Shown here: in pieces, positions 1 through 9,256 of the stretch
Position numbering within the stretch: position 1 is the stretch's first letter
Layout of the letters: the number at the start of each line of letters is the position of its first letter
Assembly: GCA_904396495.1 (NCBI GenBank)
Contig: CAJFOJ010000032.1
Location: 1 to 64,000 of the forward strand
Source: an uncultured Oscillospiraceae bacterium
GTDB lineage: Bacteria > Bacillota > Clostridia > Oscillospirales > Ruminococcaceae
DNA length: 64,000 nt
Direction: 5' to 3'
Position numbers and translations under genes: made by a program
Notes under the pieces: model-generated
Told to the model about the DNA's origin: nothing
Seen by the model: the letters and a program-made list of their open reading frames with translations, nothing else
Databases searched by the model: none

Positions 1-1
1 A

Positions 2-100
2 AAACCTCGTGAAAACGGCACTTTTTCGACCGTACAAGGCGTGATGAAACCGGATGAAGAGGGTAGAAGGGTGTTCCCCACCATGAAATCTTTGGATTAG
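2..100 (+). CDS. C-terminal end of an unidentified protein (partial)
   Basis: An open frame runs in from the window edge and stops at TAG 98-100, giving 32 residues ending in FPTMKSLD. It is followed at once by a strong hairpin, which fits the end of a real transcription unit. The fragment is too short to recognise a family and nothing can be said of its function. Confidence 0.5.
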   Translation, partial: KPRENGTFSTVQGVMKPDEEGRRVFPTMKSLD

Positions 101-111
101 CAAACTCCTTT

Positions 112-143
112 CAAACCTCTTACCAAAAACGGTAAGAGGTTTG
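112..143 (+). terminator. 13-bp perfect hairpin, terminator-like
   Basis: The arms at 112-124 and 131-143 are exact reverse complements around an AAAAAC loop, 11 bases after the stop of the partial gene. No T-run follows directly, so termination would be weaker than at a classic intrinsic terminator, or the hairpin may protect the 3' end of the RNA. Confidence 0.6.
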
Positions 144-205
144 TCGCAAATAAGGAGAAATTGAATAAACTTTTATTTTTTTGTTAAATTTTAGGAGGTG
201 CTGCT

Positions 206-997
206 TTGGATTCAAAGAAAAATGACCAAGTTGCCGAAGAACAGCGGGAGCTCCAGGAGCTGATCGAGCTCAAAAAACAAAAGCAGGCTGCGGCAGAACA
301 CCCGGAAGCTGTTGAACAGCGGCCAAAGCAGCAGGAAGAAGAGCTCCGTCCAAAGACGTTTAAGGAAAAATGGGACAACTACTGGTACCACTATAAGCTG
401 GTGACGTGGCTTGCGGTTTTTGTTGTCTTTGTGGTTGGATGGTTTGTCAAGGATATCTTCTTTGGTGAAAAATATGATTTGGTCATCAATATCGCCAGCA
501 AATACACTTTCTCTGCTATCAATGAGGAAATGGGAAGCGATGCCGCCCAATATGCGGAGGATTACGATGGAAATGGTAAAAAGTCGGTTCAGGTAAATGA
601 AATGCAGGTTAATTACGATGGTACTGGCGGGACCAATCAGACGACGATGGTAGGGGAACAGAAAATCCTTGCGGTGTTAAACGCCGGTGTTGATTTGGTG
701 TTTATCCTAGATAAACAGACCTATGACCAACTTATCGGCAGCAATGATGGAGAGACTATTTTTACCGATTTATCTGAGCACTACCCGGATCAGCCGGAAC
801 TGGTGCAAGGGGACAAAGTGCTGATGAAACAGACCGAACTTGGGAAAAAATGGCGGATGGACGCTGTGGATTCGGAGCTTTACCTCTGTGTCCGCAAAAT
901 CGAAGGAAGTGTCAAAGACGACCAGGAAACGCGGGAAGAATACGAGGATGCCCTAAACTTTGTCGACCATATCGTCAAAGGTGAGGCAACCGAGTAA
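206..997 (+). CDS. Single-pass membrane protein of unknown function
   Basis: The 263-residue product has a charged, Gln/Glu-rich N-terminal region of about 60 residues that is probably helical or coiled coil. One hydrophobic segment follows at about residues 66-85 (LVTWLAVFVVFVVGWF), then a soluble part of about 175 residues rich in Asp, Gly and Gln. The positive charge before the segment suggests an inside N-terminus and an exported C-terminal domain. The start is TTG at 206, chosen because AGGAGG sits 8 bases upstream and no ATG fits. It lies 25 bases before ilvD and may share its transcript. I do not recognise the family and assign no function. Confidence 0.8.
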   Translation: MDSKKNDQVAEEQRELQELIELKKQKQAAAEHPEAVEQRPKQQEEELRPKTFKEKWDNYWYHYKLVTWLAVFVVFVVGWFVKDIFFGEKYDLVINIASKYTFSAINEEMGSDAAQYAEDYDGNGKKSVQVNEMQVNYDGTGGTNQTTMVGEQKILAVLNAGVDLVFILDKQTYDQLIGSNDGETIFTDLSEHYPDQPELVQGDKVLMKQTELGKKWRMDAVDSELYLCVRKIEGSVKDDQETREEYEDALNFVDHIVKGEATE

Positions 998-1022
998 ATC
1001 TACATAGAAAGAGGAGAAGATT

Positions 1023-2678
1023 ATGCGCAGTGATTTGATGAAAAGCGGCCCAGGAAGGATGCCGCATCGATCCTTGTTAAAGGCTATGGGCTTAACCGAC
1101 AGCGAGATTAAGCGCCCCTTTGTGGCAGTAGTCAGCGCCGAAAGCGAATACGTGGCCGGCCATATGCATTTGGGAATGCTGGCGGACGCTGTCAAAGCGG
1201 GGATTCGCAATGCGGGCGGCGTACCTTTTGAGTTTCATACCATCGGGGTATGCGACGGTCTCGCTATGAACCATGTGGGGATGAAATACTCCTTGGCCTC
1301 CAGGGAGTTGATCGCCGATAGCATCGAGGTCATGTTGACCGCCCATCCTTTGGATGGTATTGTATTTATTCCAAACTGCGACAAAATTGTTCCCGGCATG
1401 ATGCTGGCGGCAGCCCGGTTGAACCTGCCGTCTATCTTTATCAGCGGCGGGCCCATGGAGGCCGGTGTGGTCGGCGGCAAACGGGTCGGCTTTTCCGAAG
1501 GGTTTGAAGCGGTCGGCTCCTACAGCGCCGGAAAAATTACCGAAGCGGACCTCAAGGATTTTGAGGACAATGTCTGTCCCACCTGCGGCTCCTGCTCCGG
1601 CATGTACACTGCCAACTCGATGAACTGTCTGGTGGAGGCCATGGGCATGTCCTTGCCCGGCAGTGGAACCGCCCTCGCCACCTCTTCCAAACGGCTGCGT
1701 TTTGCCAAAGAGACCGGCGAACGTATTATGTACCTCATCGAACATCAGATTTTACCCTCCCAGATCCTCACCAAGGATAACATCAAAAACGCCTTGACCG
1801 CTGAAATGGCGCTGGGATGCTCGACCAATACTGTCCTCCACATTTTAGCTATTGCCTATGAGGCCAATGTGGATGTGGATTTGACTACCATCGAGGAATT
1901 GAGCCGGAAGGCTCCCCAGCTCTGTAAGCTCAATCCTGCTGGCAGCACTTTTATTCAGGATTTGGATGCTGTGGGCGGTATTCAGGCAGTACTCAAAGAA
2001 CTTTCAAGAGGCGGTTTCATCAACACTGATGTACTTACTGTCAGCGGCAAACAGTCTCAGCGCTTTGAGAACATCCCAGATGCAGACGGCAAAGTCATCC
2101 ACACGGTGGAAGAACCCATCCGCAAGGACGGTGGTATTGCAGTGCTCCGCGGAAACCTAGCGCCGGAGGGGTGTGTTGTAAAGCAGGGGGCAGTCTGCGA
2201 GGAAATGATGAAGCACCAAGGCCCGGCTAGAGTGTTTAACAGCGAAGGAGAAGCATGCGACGCCATCCGCGACGGAAAAATCGTTCCGGGTGATGTGGTG
2301 GTCATCCGCTATGAGGGCCCGAAAGGTGGTCCTGGCATGCAGGAAATGTTGGCCCCCACCGCATCGCTTGTGGGAATGGGATTGGATAAAGAGGTGGCCC
2401 TTATCACAGACGGACGGTTCAGCGGTGCGACAAAAGGTGCCGCCATCGGTCACATTTCCCCCGAGGCCGCGGCGGGAGGCATGATCGGCCTGATCGAAGA
2501 GGGAGACCAGATCGCGATCGATATCCCCAATCGCAGTATTACCTTGTTGGTAGACGATACTGAGTTGCAAAAACGGAAGGAAAATTTTGTTCCCTATCAG
2601 AAAGATGTCAAGGGATACCTAAAACGGTATGCAGCGATTGTGAATTCAGCTTCCAGGGGCGCAGTATACGACAAGTAG
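1023..2678 (+). CDS. ilvD: Dihydroxy-acid dehydratase
   Basis: This is the iron-sulfur enzyme that dehydrates 2,3-dihydroxy-isovalerate and -methylvalerate to the keto acids used for valine and isoleucine synthesis. The 551 residues match the family length. Visible hallmarks are [10 protein letters not shown] (Cys119), [14 protein letters not shown] (Cys185, 188 and 191) and the C-terminal DGRFSGAT and [11 protein letters not shown] blocks. ATG 1023 follows GAGGAG at a normal distance. No other ilv or leu gene is nearby, so ilvD stands apart from the rest of the branched-chain pathway here. A clear terminator follows. Confidence 0.97.
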   Translation: MRSDLMKSGPGRMPHRSLLKAMGLTDSEIKRPFVAVVSAESEYVAGHMHLGMLADAVKAGIRNAGGVPFEFHTIGVCDGLAMNHVGMKYSLASRELIADSIEVMLTAHPLDGIVFIPNCDKIVPGMMLAAARLNLPSIFISGGPMEAGVVGGKRVGFSEGFEAVGSYSAGKITEADLKDFEDNVCPTCGSCSGMYTANSMNCLVEAMGMSLPGSGTALATSSKRLRFAKETGERIMYLIEHQILPSQILTKDNIKNALTAEMALGCSTNTVLHILAIAYEANVDVDLTTIEELSRKAPQLCKLNPAGSTFIQDLDAVGGIQAVLKELSRGGFINTDVLTVSGKQSQRFENIPDADGKVIHTVEEPIRKDGGIAVLRGNLAPEGCVVKQGAVCEEMMKHQGPARVFNSEGEACDAIRDGKIVPGDVVVIRYEGPKGGPGMQEMLAPTASLVGMGLDKEVALITDGRFSGATKGAAIGHISPEAAAGGMIGLIEEGDQIAIDIPNRSITLLVDDTELQKRKENFVPYQKDVKGYLKRYAAIVNSASRGAVYDK

Positions 2679-2726
2679 GAAAATATATTAAAAAATTTTC
2701 GCTGAAGGCGAAATTTTTGAACAGCT

Positions 2727-2755
2727 ACAGCATGACCCAAAGGTCATGCTGTTTT
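2727..2755 (+). terminator. Intrinsic terminator of ilvD
   Basis: An 11-bp perfect stem (2727-2737 with 2742-2752), CAAA loop and TTTT tail. A second imperfect AT-rich inverted repeat (2691-2718) lies just before it, directly after the ilvD stop. Confidence 0.85.
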
Positions 2756-3078
2756 CCTTATATCCGATATTCAACCAACGCAGAATCCAATACTTCAGAG
2801 TTGTAAAAAACGATTCTAGTGTAACTTAACAGAGTGTCATAATCCGTGTATCGAATACCCCAATTAAATATAATTTTTTGGCAATTTACTTGAACTCCGA
2901 ATATTTTCATTTTTAACTGTATCCTAATTGATTTTTTGTGACGAGGTAATCTCCGCAGCCCGAGACAGTTTGCTTTGGATGGTATCCGGGACTTCTTTGG
3001 AGTAGGAGTGTGATGCCGTTACCTCGCATTAGTGCTGAATGTAAAATCCCGCTTTCCTTTTCCCTGGGAAAGGACATA
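2756..3078. other. Intergenic region without a convincing gene
   Basis: About 320 bp between the ilvD and metY terminators. Two copies of a nine-base block, GCGAGGTAA near 3030 and its complement near 2941, bracket about 85 bp. On the minus strand this bracketed stretch can be read as a short open frame (about 33 codons, ending IQSKLSRAAEITSS...) without a start codon or ribosome site. It could be a decayed gene end or a structured RNA; nothing is certain. Confidence 0.4.
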
Positions 3079-3117
3079 AAAGCCGTCCGGACAACAACTA
3101 TTTGTCCGGACGGCTTT
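3079..3117 (-). terminator. Intrinsic terminator of metY
   Basis: A 14-bp GC-rich perfect stem (3081-3094 with 3102-3115) and a 7-base loop. Read leftward it is followed by TTTT and lies about 30 bases after the metY stop. A short T-run on the other side could also stop rightward transcription. Confidence 0.85.
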
Positions 3118-3144
3118 CTAGCTCTAGCGACTATTTGGAAAGTC

Positions 3145-4425
3145 TCATATCTGCGAAAGAGCGAGCTTTAAGTCTTCTATTAGATCATCCACATGTTCCA
3201 ATCCGATGGACAGGCGGATTTGACTTTGATTGACGCCAGCTTTTTGTTGTTCTTCCGGCGTAAGCTGCTGATGGGTGGTGGAGGCGGGGTGGACAGCAAG
3301 AGATTTGGCATCGGCGACATTTGCAAGGTCGCTGAAAATTTCCAAGCGGTCAATGACGTTCCGGGCCGCTTTGCCTCCGCCTTTTACCTCAAAGGTGAAG
3401 ATGGAACCGGAGCCTTTTGGAAAATATTTTTTTGATAGGGCGTGATAAGGGCTGCTCTCCAGTGAGGGGTAATTGACACAAGAGACCTTGTCATGTCCTT
3501 CCAAAAAGGCGGCCACTCTTTTGGTGTTCTCCACGTGGCGTTCCACTCGGATCGACAGGGTTTCCAACCCCTGTAGGAACAAAAACGCGTGGAAGGGGCT
3601 GAGGCAGGCGCCGGTATCCCGGAGCAGTTGCACCCGGAGTTTTGTAATATAGGCCGCAGCGCCAATATCCTGCACATAGCGGATTCCGTGGTAACTGCTG
3701 TCCGGTTGGGTCAGATCCGGAAATTTTCCACTGGCCGCCCAGTCAAACTTACCGCTGTCGATCACGATACCACCGATGGAAGTCCCGTGACCGCCGATGA
3801 ATTTGGTGGCCGAGTGAACGACGATATCGGCGCCGTACTCAAACGGACGAATGAGATAAGGAGTGCCAAACGTGTTGTCCACAATCAGTGGAATACCGTG
3901 ATTGTGCGCAATTTCTGCCACTTTTTCCATATCGACGATGTTGATACTGGGATTTCCCAATGACTCGATGTAAAGTGCGCGGGTTTTGTCGGTGATTGCA
4001 GTTTCAAAATTCCGAGGATCGTCAGGATTTACAAAGACGGTGTGAATCCCAAGACGGGGGAGGGTTGCGCTGAAAAGATTGTATGTGCCTCCGTAAAGGG
4101 TGGAAGCTGCGACGATTTCATCTCCTGTCCGGGCAATATTTAAAATTGCGTAGGTGATTGCAGCGGATCCGGAAGCAGTAGCGACTGCTCCCACCCCTCC
4201 TTCCAAGACGGCCATCCGTTTTTCAAAGACGTCAGTTGTGGGGTTCATAATTCGGGAATAGATATTTCCAGTCGCTTTTAGTCCAAATAAATCCTCTGCG
4301 TGCTGGGTATCGTCAAAAACATAAGAGGTGGTTTGGTAGATGGGGACAGCCCTGGATTTGGTGAATGGGTCTACCGTTTGTCCGGCGTGGAGCTGTTGCG
4401 TCTCAAAGTGAAGGTTTCTAGGCAT
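3145..4425 (-). CDS. metY: O-acetylhomoserine aminocarboxypropyltransferase (sulfhydrylase)
   Basis: This PLP enzyme joins O-acetylhomoserine with sulfide to give homocysteine, the direct sulfhydrylation route to methionine. The 426 residues are typical of the family. It shows the HAGQ N-terminus, [12 protein letters not shown], the substrate loop [20 protein letters not shown]-like PLIVDNTF and the PLP lysine in [11 protein letters not shown] (about Lys208). Start ATG 4425 has AGGAGG upstream. It is a single-gene unit with its own promoter and terminator, and the promoter is overlapped by a palindrome (separate entry). Cystathionine gamma-synthase relatives are shorter, about 380 residues, so MetY is preferred. 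Confidence 0.95.
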   Translation of the reverse strand: MPRNLHFETQQLHAGQTVDPFTKSRAVPIYQTTSYVFDDTQHAEDLFGLKATGNIYSRIMNPTTDVFEKRMAVLEGGVGAVATASGSAAITYAILNIARTGDEIVAASTLYGGTYNLFSATLPRLGIHTVFVNPDDPRNFETAITDKTRALYIESLGNPSINIVDMEKVAEIAHNHGIPLIVDNTFGTPYLIRPFEYGADIVVHSATKFIGGHGTSIGGIVIDSGKFDWAASGKFPDLTQPDSSYHGIRYVQDIGAAAYITKLRVQLLRDTGACLSPFHAFLFLQGLETLSIRVERHVENTKRVAAFLEGHDKVSCVNYPSLESSPYHALSKKYFPKGSGSIFTFEVKGGGKAARNVIDRLEIFSDLANVADAKSLAVHPASTTHQQLTPEEQQKAGVNQSQIRLSIGLEHVDDLIEDLKLALSQI

Positions 4426-4478
4426 GAGATTGCCTCCTTTTATTCCGTTATATTGTTTTGGTGGGAATATTTTTCCTT

Positions 4479-4517
4479 ATTATAGCGTTTAATTCATATT
4501 AAGTCAATAGGAATTAA
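4479..4517 (-). promoter_or_regulatory. metY promoter overlapped by a 29-bp palindrome
   Basis: Read leftward there is TTGACT (4502-4507), a 17-base spacer and TATAAT (4479-4484), a near-ideal vegetative promoter. A 29-bp interrupted palindrome at 4489-4517, with TTAATTC/GAATTAA ends and 24 of 28 outer positions symmetric, covers the -35 element and most of the spacer. This placement suits a repressor. The AT-rich motif with TTCC/GGAA arms recalls operators of Rrf2-type cysteine regulators such as CymR. That identification is inference. Confidence 0.7.
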
Positions 4518-4924
4518 TTGCGATTTTTCAAAAGATTTTGCTGCATAGGGATTCTTTTGCAGAAAAAGTGACCAAACTGATTTGGGTAGCTTTTATATGA
4601 GGATAGCCCTCAGAGATTGACAGATTTTGCCGGATCGTCGATAGAATAGAAGAGATGTAGGTAAAATACCGGCCTATTTTTAAAAGAAAACCGATATTAA
4701 GATGGCGTGTCTTTGTTCTTTCCCTTTGAAATAGGAGAATAGTTTGGCTGGAAAATGAGACGAAGACAAAAATTCCCAAATTTTTGTTAAAGGTTAAATT
4801 GGAAAAATTTAGTATTCATTCATAAATAAAAACGATTCGGGACCATTCCTTTAAATGCTGTTCATATCTGGAGAATATAATAAACAAATTATCAAATGAT
4901 GAGGGAATGAGAGGAGAACGGCGG
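4518..4924. other. Intergenic region before the ABC exporter pair
   Basis: About 400 bp of AT-rich DNA between divergent metY and the ABC genes. A TATAAT box at about 4877-4882 probably belongs to the ABC operon, but no good -35 lies 17 bases upstream. No MarR- or TetR-type regulator gene, common beside such exporters, is present. No RNA motif was recognised. Confidence 0.4.
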
Positions 4925-7144
4925 ATGACAAAAATCGCGAAATATTTAAAACCGTTTGCGGGCTCTATCGCAGTTGCTGTCATACTTGTATTTGTACAGG
5001 CGATGTGTGATTTGAAACTCCCGGATTACATGTCGGATATTGTCAATGTTGGCATCCAGCAGAGCGGTATTGAAGATGCAGTCCCGGAAAAGATACGGGA
5101 AAGTGAAGTAGAGAAGCTCTTTCTGTTCCTGCCAGAGGAAGAGCAGAGCCTTATCTCGGAGCATTATACGGGCGAGATGGGCGAAACGGGTGAAGATTAT
5201 TGGATTTTGCAGAAAAAAGGGCTCAGTAGTGCCCAGAGAAGAGAGATGAACGCGGCGTTTTCCAGAGCGTTTGCCACAGTCGGGACAATGGAGTCACTGG
5301 AACAAAATCCGGATGCAATGCGAAATATTTTGTCGGAGTTGGAAATTCCTGCAAAAGGGCAGGAATTTCCCGAAGGGAATACCGACCTGATCGCCTTAGC
5401 GTCCTCTTTGCCTTTTGAACAGCGGATGCAGGTCGCGGACAAGGTCATCGCCGAATACGACGCTTTGGGGGAGGGCATGCTGACCCAGGCTGCCATCCAG
5501 TTTGTCAAAGAGGAATATGAGGCGGTTGAACTGGATACTGCTGCACTCCAGCAAAATTACATTATCCGCACCGGCGGGGCGATGCTGCTGGTATCGCTAT
5601 TGGCCGCGGCCTGTACCGTTGTGGTGGGTTTTTTGGGTTCACGCATCGGCTCTGGTTTAGCGCGGGACCTGCGCAAACAGGTATTCCGGAAGGTAGAAGA
5701 TTTCTCCAATGCGGAATTTGATAAATTCTCCACTGCATCCCTGATAACCCGTACCACCAACGATGTAATTCAGGTGCAGATGCTAGTCATCATGGCAATT
5801 AGGATGGTAATTTACGCTCCCGTCATGGGCATTGGAGGCACCATCTACGCCTTGCAGAAAAGTGTGTCTATGTCTTGGATTGTCGCTTTGGCGGTCATTT
5901 TGCTTTTGGGCCTGATGCTGACGATTTTTGTCACAGTCATGCCGAAGTTTAAATCCATTCAGAAGCTCATCGACCGGTTAAATCAGGTCACCCGGGAAAA
6001 CCTGTCCGGACTCATGGTTTCCAGGGCCTACAATACCCAAAAATTTGAGGAGCAGCGCTTTGACACGGCTAACCAGAATCTGATGAAGACCCAGCTTTTT
6101 GTCAATCGAGTTATGGCGGCTATGATGCCGGTGATGATGCTCATCATGAATGGCATCAACGTGCTAATTATCTGGGTAGGTGCTCATCAGATCGCCGACG
6201 CCTCAATGCAGGTAGGCGATATGATGGCGTACATGCAGTACGCCATGCAGGTGGTCATGGCTTTCCTCGCTTTGTCGATGATGTTTATTATGTTTCCGAG
6301 AGCTGCCGTATCCGGCGAGCGCATTACCCAGGTGCTGGAGACGGAAATCTCTATTCAGGATCCGGAACATCCTGTTAAATTGGACAGCAACCCCAGTGAG
6401 ATTGGGGTTGTAACTTTTACAGACGTGACCTTCCGGTTCCCCGGGGCGGAGGAGGACACCCTCCATCACATCAGCTTTACCGCAAAGCCAGGGGAGACCA
6501 CCGCCTTTATCGGTTCCACCGGTTCGGGCAAATCCACCCTTGTAAATCTGATTCCTCGTTTTTACGACGTGACGGAGGGGGCTGTCACCGTCAACGGGGT
6601 GGATGTCCGCGACGTTTCCCAACACGATTTGCGGGAGCAGATCGGATATGTGCCGCAAAAGGCCATTTTGTTTAGCGGTACCATCAATTCTAACTTAAAA
6701 TACGGGGACGCCAACGCCTCCGAAGAAGACGTCAGGGCTGCCGCAGAAACAGCGCAGGCCTTAGAGTTTATAGAAAGCAAGCCCAATCAATTTGAAGAGC
6801 CTATCTCCCAGGGGGGAACTAACGTCTCCGGCGGACAAAAGCAGCGTCTTTCCATTGCGCGGGCACTGGTAAAAAAACCGTCTATCTACATTTTCGACGA
6901 TAGCTTTTCCGCTCTGGACTTCAAAACCGACGCGACCCTTCGGAAAGCGCTAAAAAAACAGACCTCAAACGCCACCGTTTTGCTGGTGGCACAGCGGGTG
7001 GGCACCATCCGACACGCCGAGCAGATTATTGTACTGGATGAGGGCAGAATCGTTGGCAAGGGCACCCACGATCAATTGATGGAAAGCTGCGAAGTGTACC
7101 GGCAGATCGCTTACTCGCAGCTCAGTAAGGAGGAATTGGCATGA
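4925..7144 (+). CDS. Heterodimeric ABC exporter subunit with degenerate ATP site
   Basis: A transmembrane domain fused to an ATPase domain, 739 residues counted from ATG 4925. That start was chosen because AGAGGAG lies 8 bases upstream; an ATG 18 bases earlier overlaps this site. A large soluble insert of about 190 residues, probably extracellular, separates TM1 (about 11-28) from TM2 (about 220-243). The ATPase has Walker A GSTGSGKST, signature VSGGQ and Walker B IYIFDD. Asp659 replaces the catalytic Glu and Gln690 (VAQRVGTI) replaces the switch His. This is the non-catalytic half seen in TM287/288- and BmrCD-type exporters. The product overlaps the next gene by 4 bases. Substrate unknown; multidrug or lipid-like compounds are likely. 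Confidence 0.9.
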   Translation: MTKIAKYLKPFAGSIAVAVILVFVQAMCDLKLPDYMSDIVNVGIQQSGIEDAVPEKIRESEVEKLFLFLPEEEQSLISEHYTGEMGETGEDYWILQKKGLSSAQRREMNAAFSRAFATVGTMESLEQNPDAMRNILSELEIPAKGQEFPEGNTDLIALASSLPFEQRMQVADKVIAEYDALGEGMLTQAAIQFVKEEYEAVELDTAALQQNYIIRTGGAMLLVSLLAAACTVVVGFLGSRIGSGLARDLRKQVFRKVEDFSNAEFDKFSTASLITRTTNDVIQVQMLVIMAIRMVIYAPVMGIGGTIYALQKSVSMSWIVALAVILLLGLMLTIFVTVMPKFKSIQKLIDRLNQVTRENLSGLMVSRAYNTQKFEEQRFDTANQNLMKTQLFVNRVMAAMMPVMMLIMNGINVLIIWVGAHQIADASMQVGDMMAYMQYAMQVVMAFLALSMMFIMFPRAAVSGERITQVLETEISIQDPEHPVKLDSNPSEIGVVTFTDVTFRFPGAEEDTLHHISFTAKPGETTAFIGSTGSGKSTLVNLIPRFYDVTEGAVTVNGVDVRDVSQHDLREQIGYVPQKAILFSGTINSNLKYGDANASEEDVRAAAETAQALEFIESKPNQFEEPISQGGTNVSGGQKQRLSIARALVKKPSIYIFDDSFSALDFKTDATLRKALKKQTSNATVLLVAQRVGTIRHAEQIIVLDEGRIVGKGTHDQLMESCEVYRQIAYSQLSKEELA

Positions 7145-9060
7145 GTGAAATAAAACGTCCTCCCAAAATGCGCGGCCCGATGGGACACGGCCCAGGCGCT
7201 GCCGCCATGCCGGGCGAAAAAGCCCGGAATTTTAAAGGGACTATCAAAAAACTGCTGATTTACCTGGGAAAATACAAGCTGGCTATTGTTTTGGTGCTGT
7301 TTTTTGCGGTGTTAAGCGCCTCCTTTAACATCATCGGCCCGAAAATTCTCGGCCAGGCTACCACCGAAATCTTTAACGGTATTATTGCCCAGATCCGGGG
7401 CACGGGCGGCATTGATTTTGGTTATATCGGTATGATCCTCCTCATAATGATGGCGCTCTATCTGTTCAGTTCCGGATTCAGCTTTATCCAAGGGTGGGTT
7501 ATGAATAACATCTCGATGAAGGTGACCTACCGGTTTCGAAAAGATATCTCAGAAAAAATCAACCGGATGCCTCTGAAGTATTTTGAGAGCACCAACCAGG
7601 GAGAAGTCCTCTCCCGCGTCACCAATGACGTGGACACGGTTTCCCATTCCCTCCAGCAGAGCCTGACCCAAATCATCACCTCCGCCACCACCATTATCGG
7701 CGTTTTGATTATGATGTTTACCATCAGTGTCCCCATGACGCTGACGGCGCTCTGTATTGTGCCGCTGTCGCTTATCTTTGTAACCTTGATCGTCAAAAAA
7801 TCTCAGCACTATTTTGTAGATCAACAGGATTATCTGGGCCATGTCAACGGACAGGTCGAGGAGGTCTACGGCGGTCATGTGGTGATGAAGGCGTTTAATG
7901 GGGAAAAAGACTGCGCCGAGACCTTTGAAAAATTAAACGAAACCCTTTATCGGTCTGCCTGGAAATCCCAATTTCTGTCCGGGCTCATCATGCCGGCCAC
8001 CAATTTTGTGGGCAATCTGGGCTATGTGGCGGTCTGTATCCTGGGCGGCACTCTGGCTGCCAGCGGAAATATCGCCGTAGGCGACATCCAGGCGTTTATT
8101 CAGTATGTCCGTACCTTCACCCAACCTATTTCCCAGTTGGCCAACATCACAAATATCCTTCAGCAGACGGCCGCTGCCGCGGAGCGGGTGTTTGAGTTTT
8201 TAGACGAAGCGGAAGAATCCCCCGAGGCGGAAAACCCCATCCGAGTCACAGCGGACAACGGCGCCTTTACCCTCCATTACACCGATAAAAACGGAAAGGA
8301 CGTTTCCGAGCCCTTCCACGGCAACGTCAGCTTCCAGCATGTAAACTTCGGCTACAATCCAGATAAAATTATTATTCACGATTTTTCCGCCGAGGTCAAA
8401 GCGGGGCAGAAGGTGGCTATCGTCGGCCCTACCGGCGCCGGAAAGACCACCATGGTTAAGTTGCTCATGCGCTTTTACGATGTGAACAGCGGATCAATCC
8501 TCATCGACGGCCACGACATCAGACAATTTACCCGTCATGACCTGAGAAGCCTATTTGGGATGGTGTTGCAGGAGACTTGGCTCTATCACGACACCATTCG
8601 GGAGAATATCCGCTACGGCCGCCTGGACGCCACCGACGATGAGGTGTTAAAGGCCTCCAAGGCGGCACGGGTCGACCATTTTGTTAAGACTATGCCGGAA
8701 GGATATGATGTCGTGATGAACGAGGAGTCCACTAACGTCTCCCAGGGGCAAAAACAGCTTCTAACCATTGCACGTGCAATTTTAGCTGACCCCAAAATCC
8801 TCATTCTCGACGAAGCCACAAGCTCGGTGGACACCAAAACCGAATTGGATATCCAAAAGGCCATGGATCAGTTGATGCAGCGCCGCACCAGCTTCGTCAT
8901 CGCCCACCGGTTGTCCACTATTCGCGACGCCGACCTCATTTTGGTCATGAACAACGGCGACATTGTGGAGCAAGGCAATCACAAAGAACTCCTCCGGAAA
9001 AACGGTTTTTACGCGAATCTGTACAACGCCCAGTTCGAGTCGGCAGAGGAGGCGTCTTGA
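7141..9060 (+). CDS. Heterodimeric ABC exporter subunit with catalytic ATP site
   Basis: The partner of the preceding gene, coupled through an ATGA overlap. It has 639 residues: a Pro/Gly-rich N-terminus (MRGPMGHGPGAAAMPG), six membrane segments and an ATPase domain with Walker A GPTGAGKTT, Walker B ILILDEATSS with the normal Glu, and switch His in IAHRLSTI. Its signature is VSQGQ rather than LSGGQ. This is the expected complement, since a weak signature here faces the degenerate Walker site of the partner. The pair therefore forms one active and one inactive ATP site. No regulator gene is adjacent. Confidence 0.92.
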   Translation: MSEIKRPPKMRGPMGHGPGAAAMPGEKARNFKGTIKKLLIYLGKYKLAIVLVLFFAVLSASFNIIGPKILGQATTEIFNGIIAQIRGTGGIDFGYIGMILLIMMALYLFSSGFSFIQGWVMNNISMKVTYRFRKDISEKINRMPLKYFESTNQGEVLSRVTNDVDTVSHSLQQSLTQIITSATTIIGVLIMMFTISVPMTLTALCIVPLSLIFVTLIVKKSQHYFVDQQDYLGHVNGQVEEVYGGHVVMKAFNGEKDCAETFEKLNETLYRSAWKSQFLSGLIMPATNFVGNLGYVAVCILGGTLAASGNIAVGDIQAFIQYVRTFTQPISQLANITNILQQTAAAAERVFEFLDEAEESPEAENPIRVTADNGAFTLHYTDKNGKDVSEPFHGNVSFQHVNFGYNPDKIIIHDFSAEVKAGQKVAIVGPTGAGKTTMVKLLMRFYDVNSGSILIDGHDIRQFTRHDLRSLFGMVLQETWLYHDTIRENIRYGRLDATDDEVLKASKAARVDHFVKTMPEGYDVVMNEESTNVSQGQKQLLTIARAILADPKILILDEATSSVDTKTELDIQKAMDQLMQRRTSFVIAHRLSTIRDADLILVMNNGDIVEQGNHKELLRKNGFYANLYNAQFESAEEAS

Positions 9061-9171
9061 CGACTGATTTTGAGAAAAGTTGTAAGCCCGCTGTTATTGA
9101 CTTTTCCCACATGCGGGGAATTTTTAACAAAAATTGTGTCCAAAGATTCATAAAAATTTAATACTTTAATC

Positions 9172-9222
9172 GCGTTAAATTTATAACAAATACTTGTATC
9201 TTCGGCGTTTTTGGTATAGAAT
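9172..9222 (+). promoter_or_regulatory. gap promoter with possible Rex operator
   Basis: TTGTAT (9194-9199), a 17-base spacer and TAGAAT (9217-9222) form the promoter. Just upstream, 9172-9189 reads GCGTTAA-N4-ATAACAA, which matches the Rex consensus TTGTTAA-N4-TTAACAA at 11 of 14 positions. Rex senses NADH/NAD+ and gap is a common target in Firmicutes. The operator call is an inference from this partial match. Confidence 0.5.
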
Positions 9223-9256
9223 AATACCAGAATAAAATTTTGGAGGTTTTATCATT

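Noticed and set aside
4426-4520. SAM riboswitch for metY
   Set aside because: The promoter is only about 55 bases from the start codon, so there is no room for an S-box and no motif is seen.
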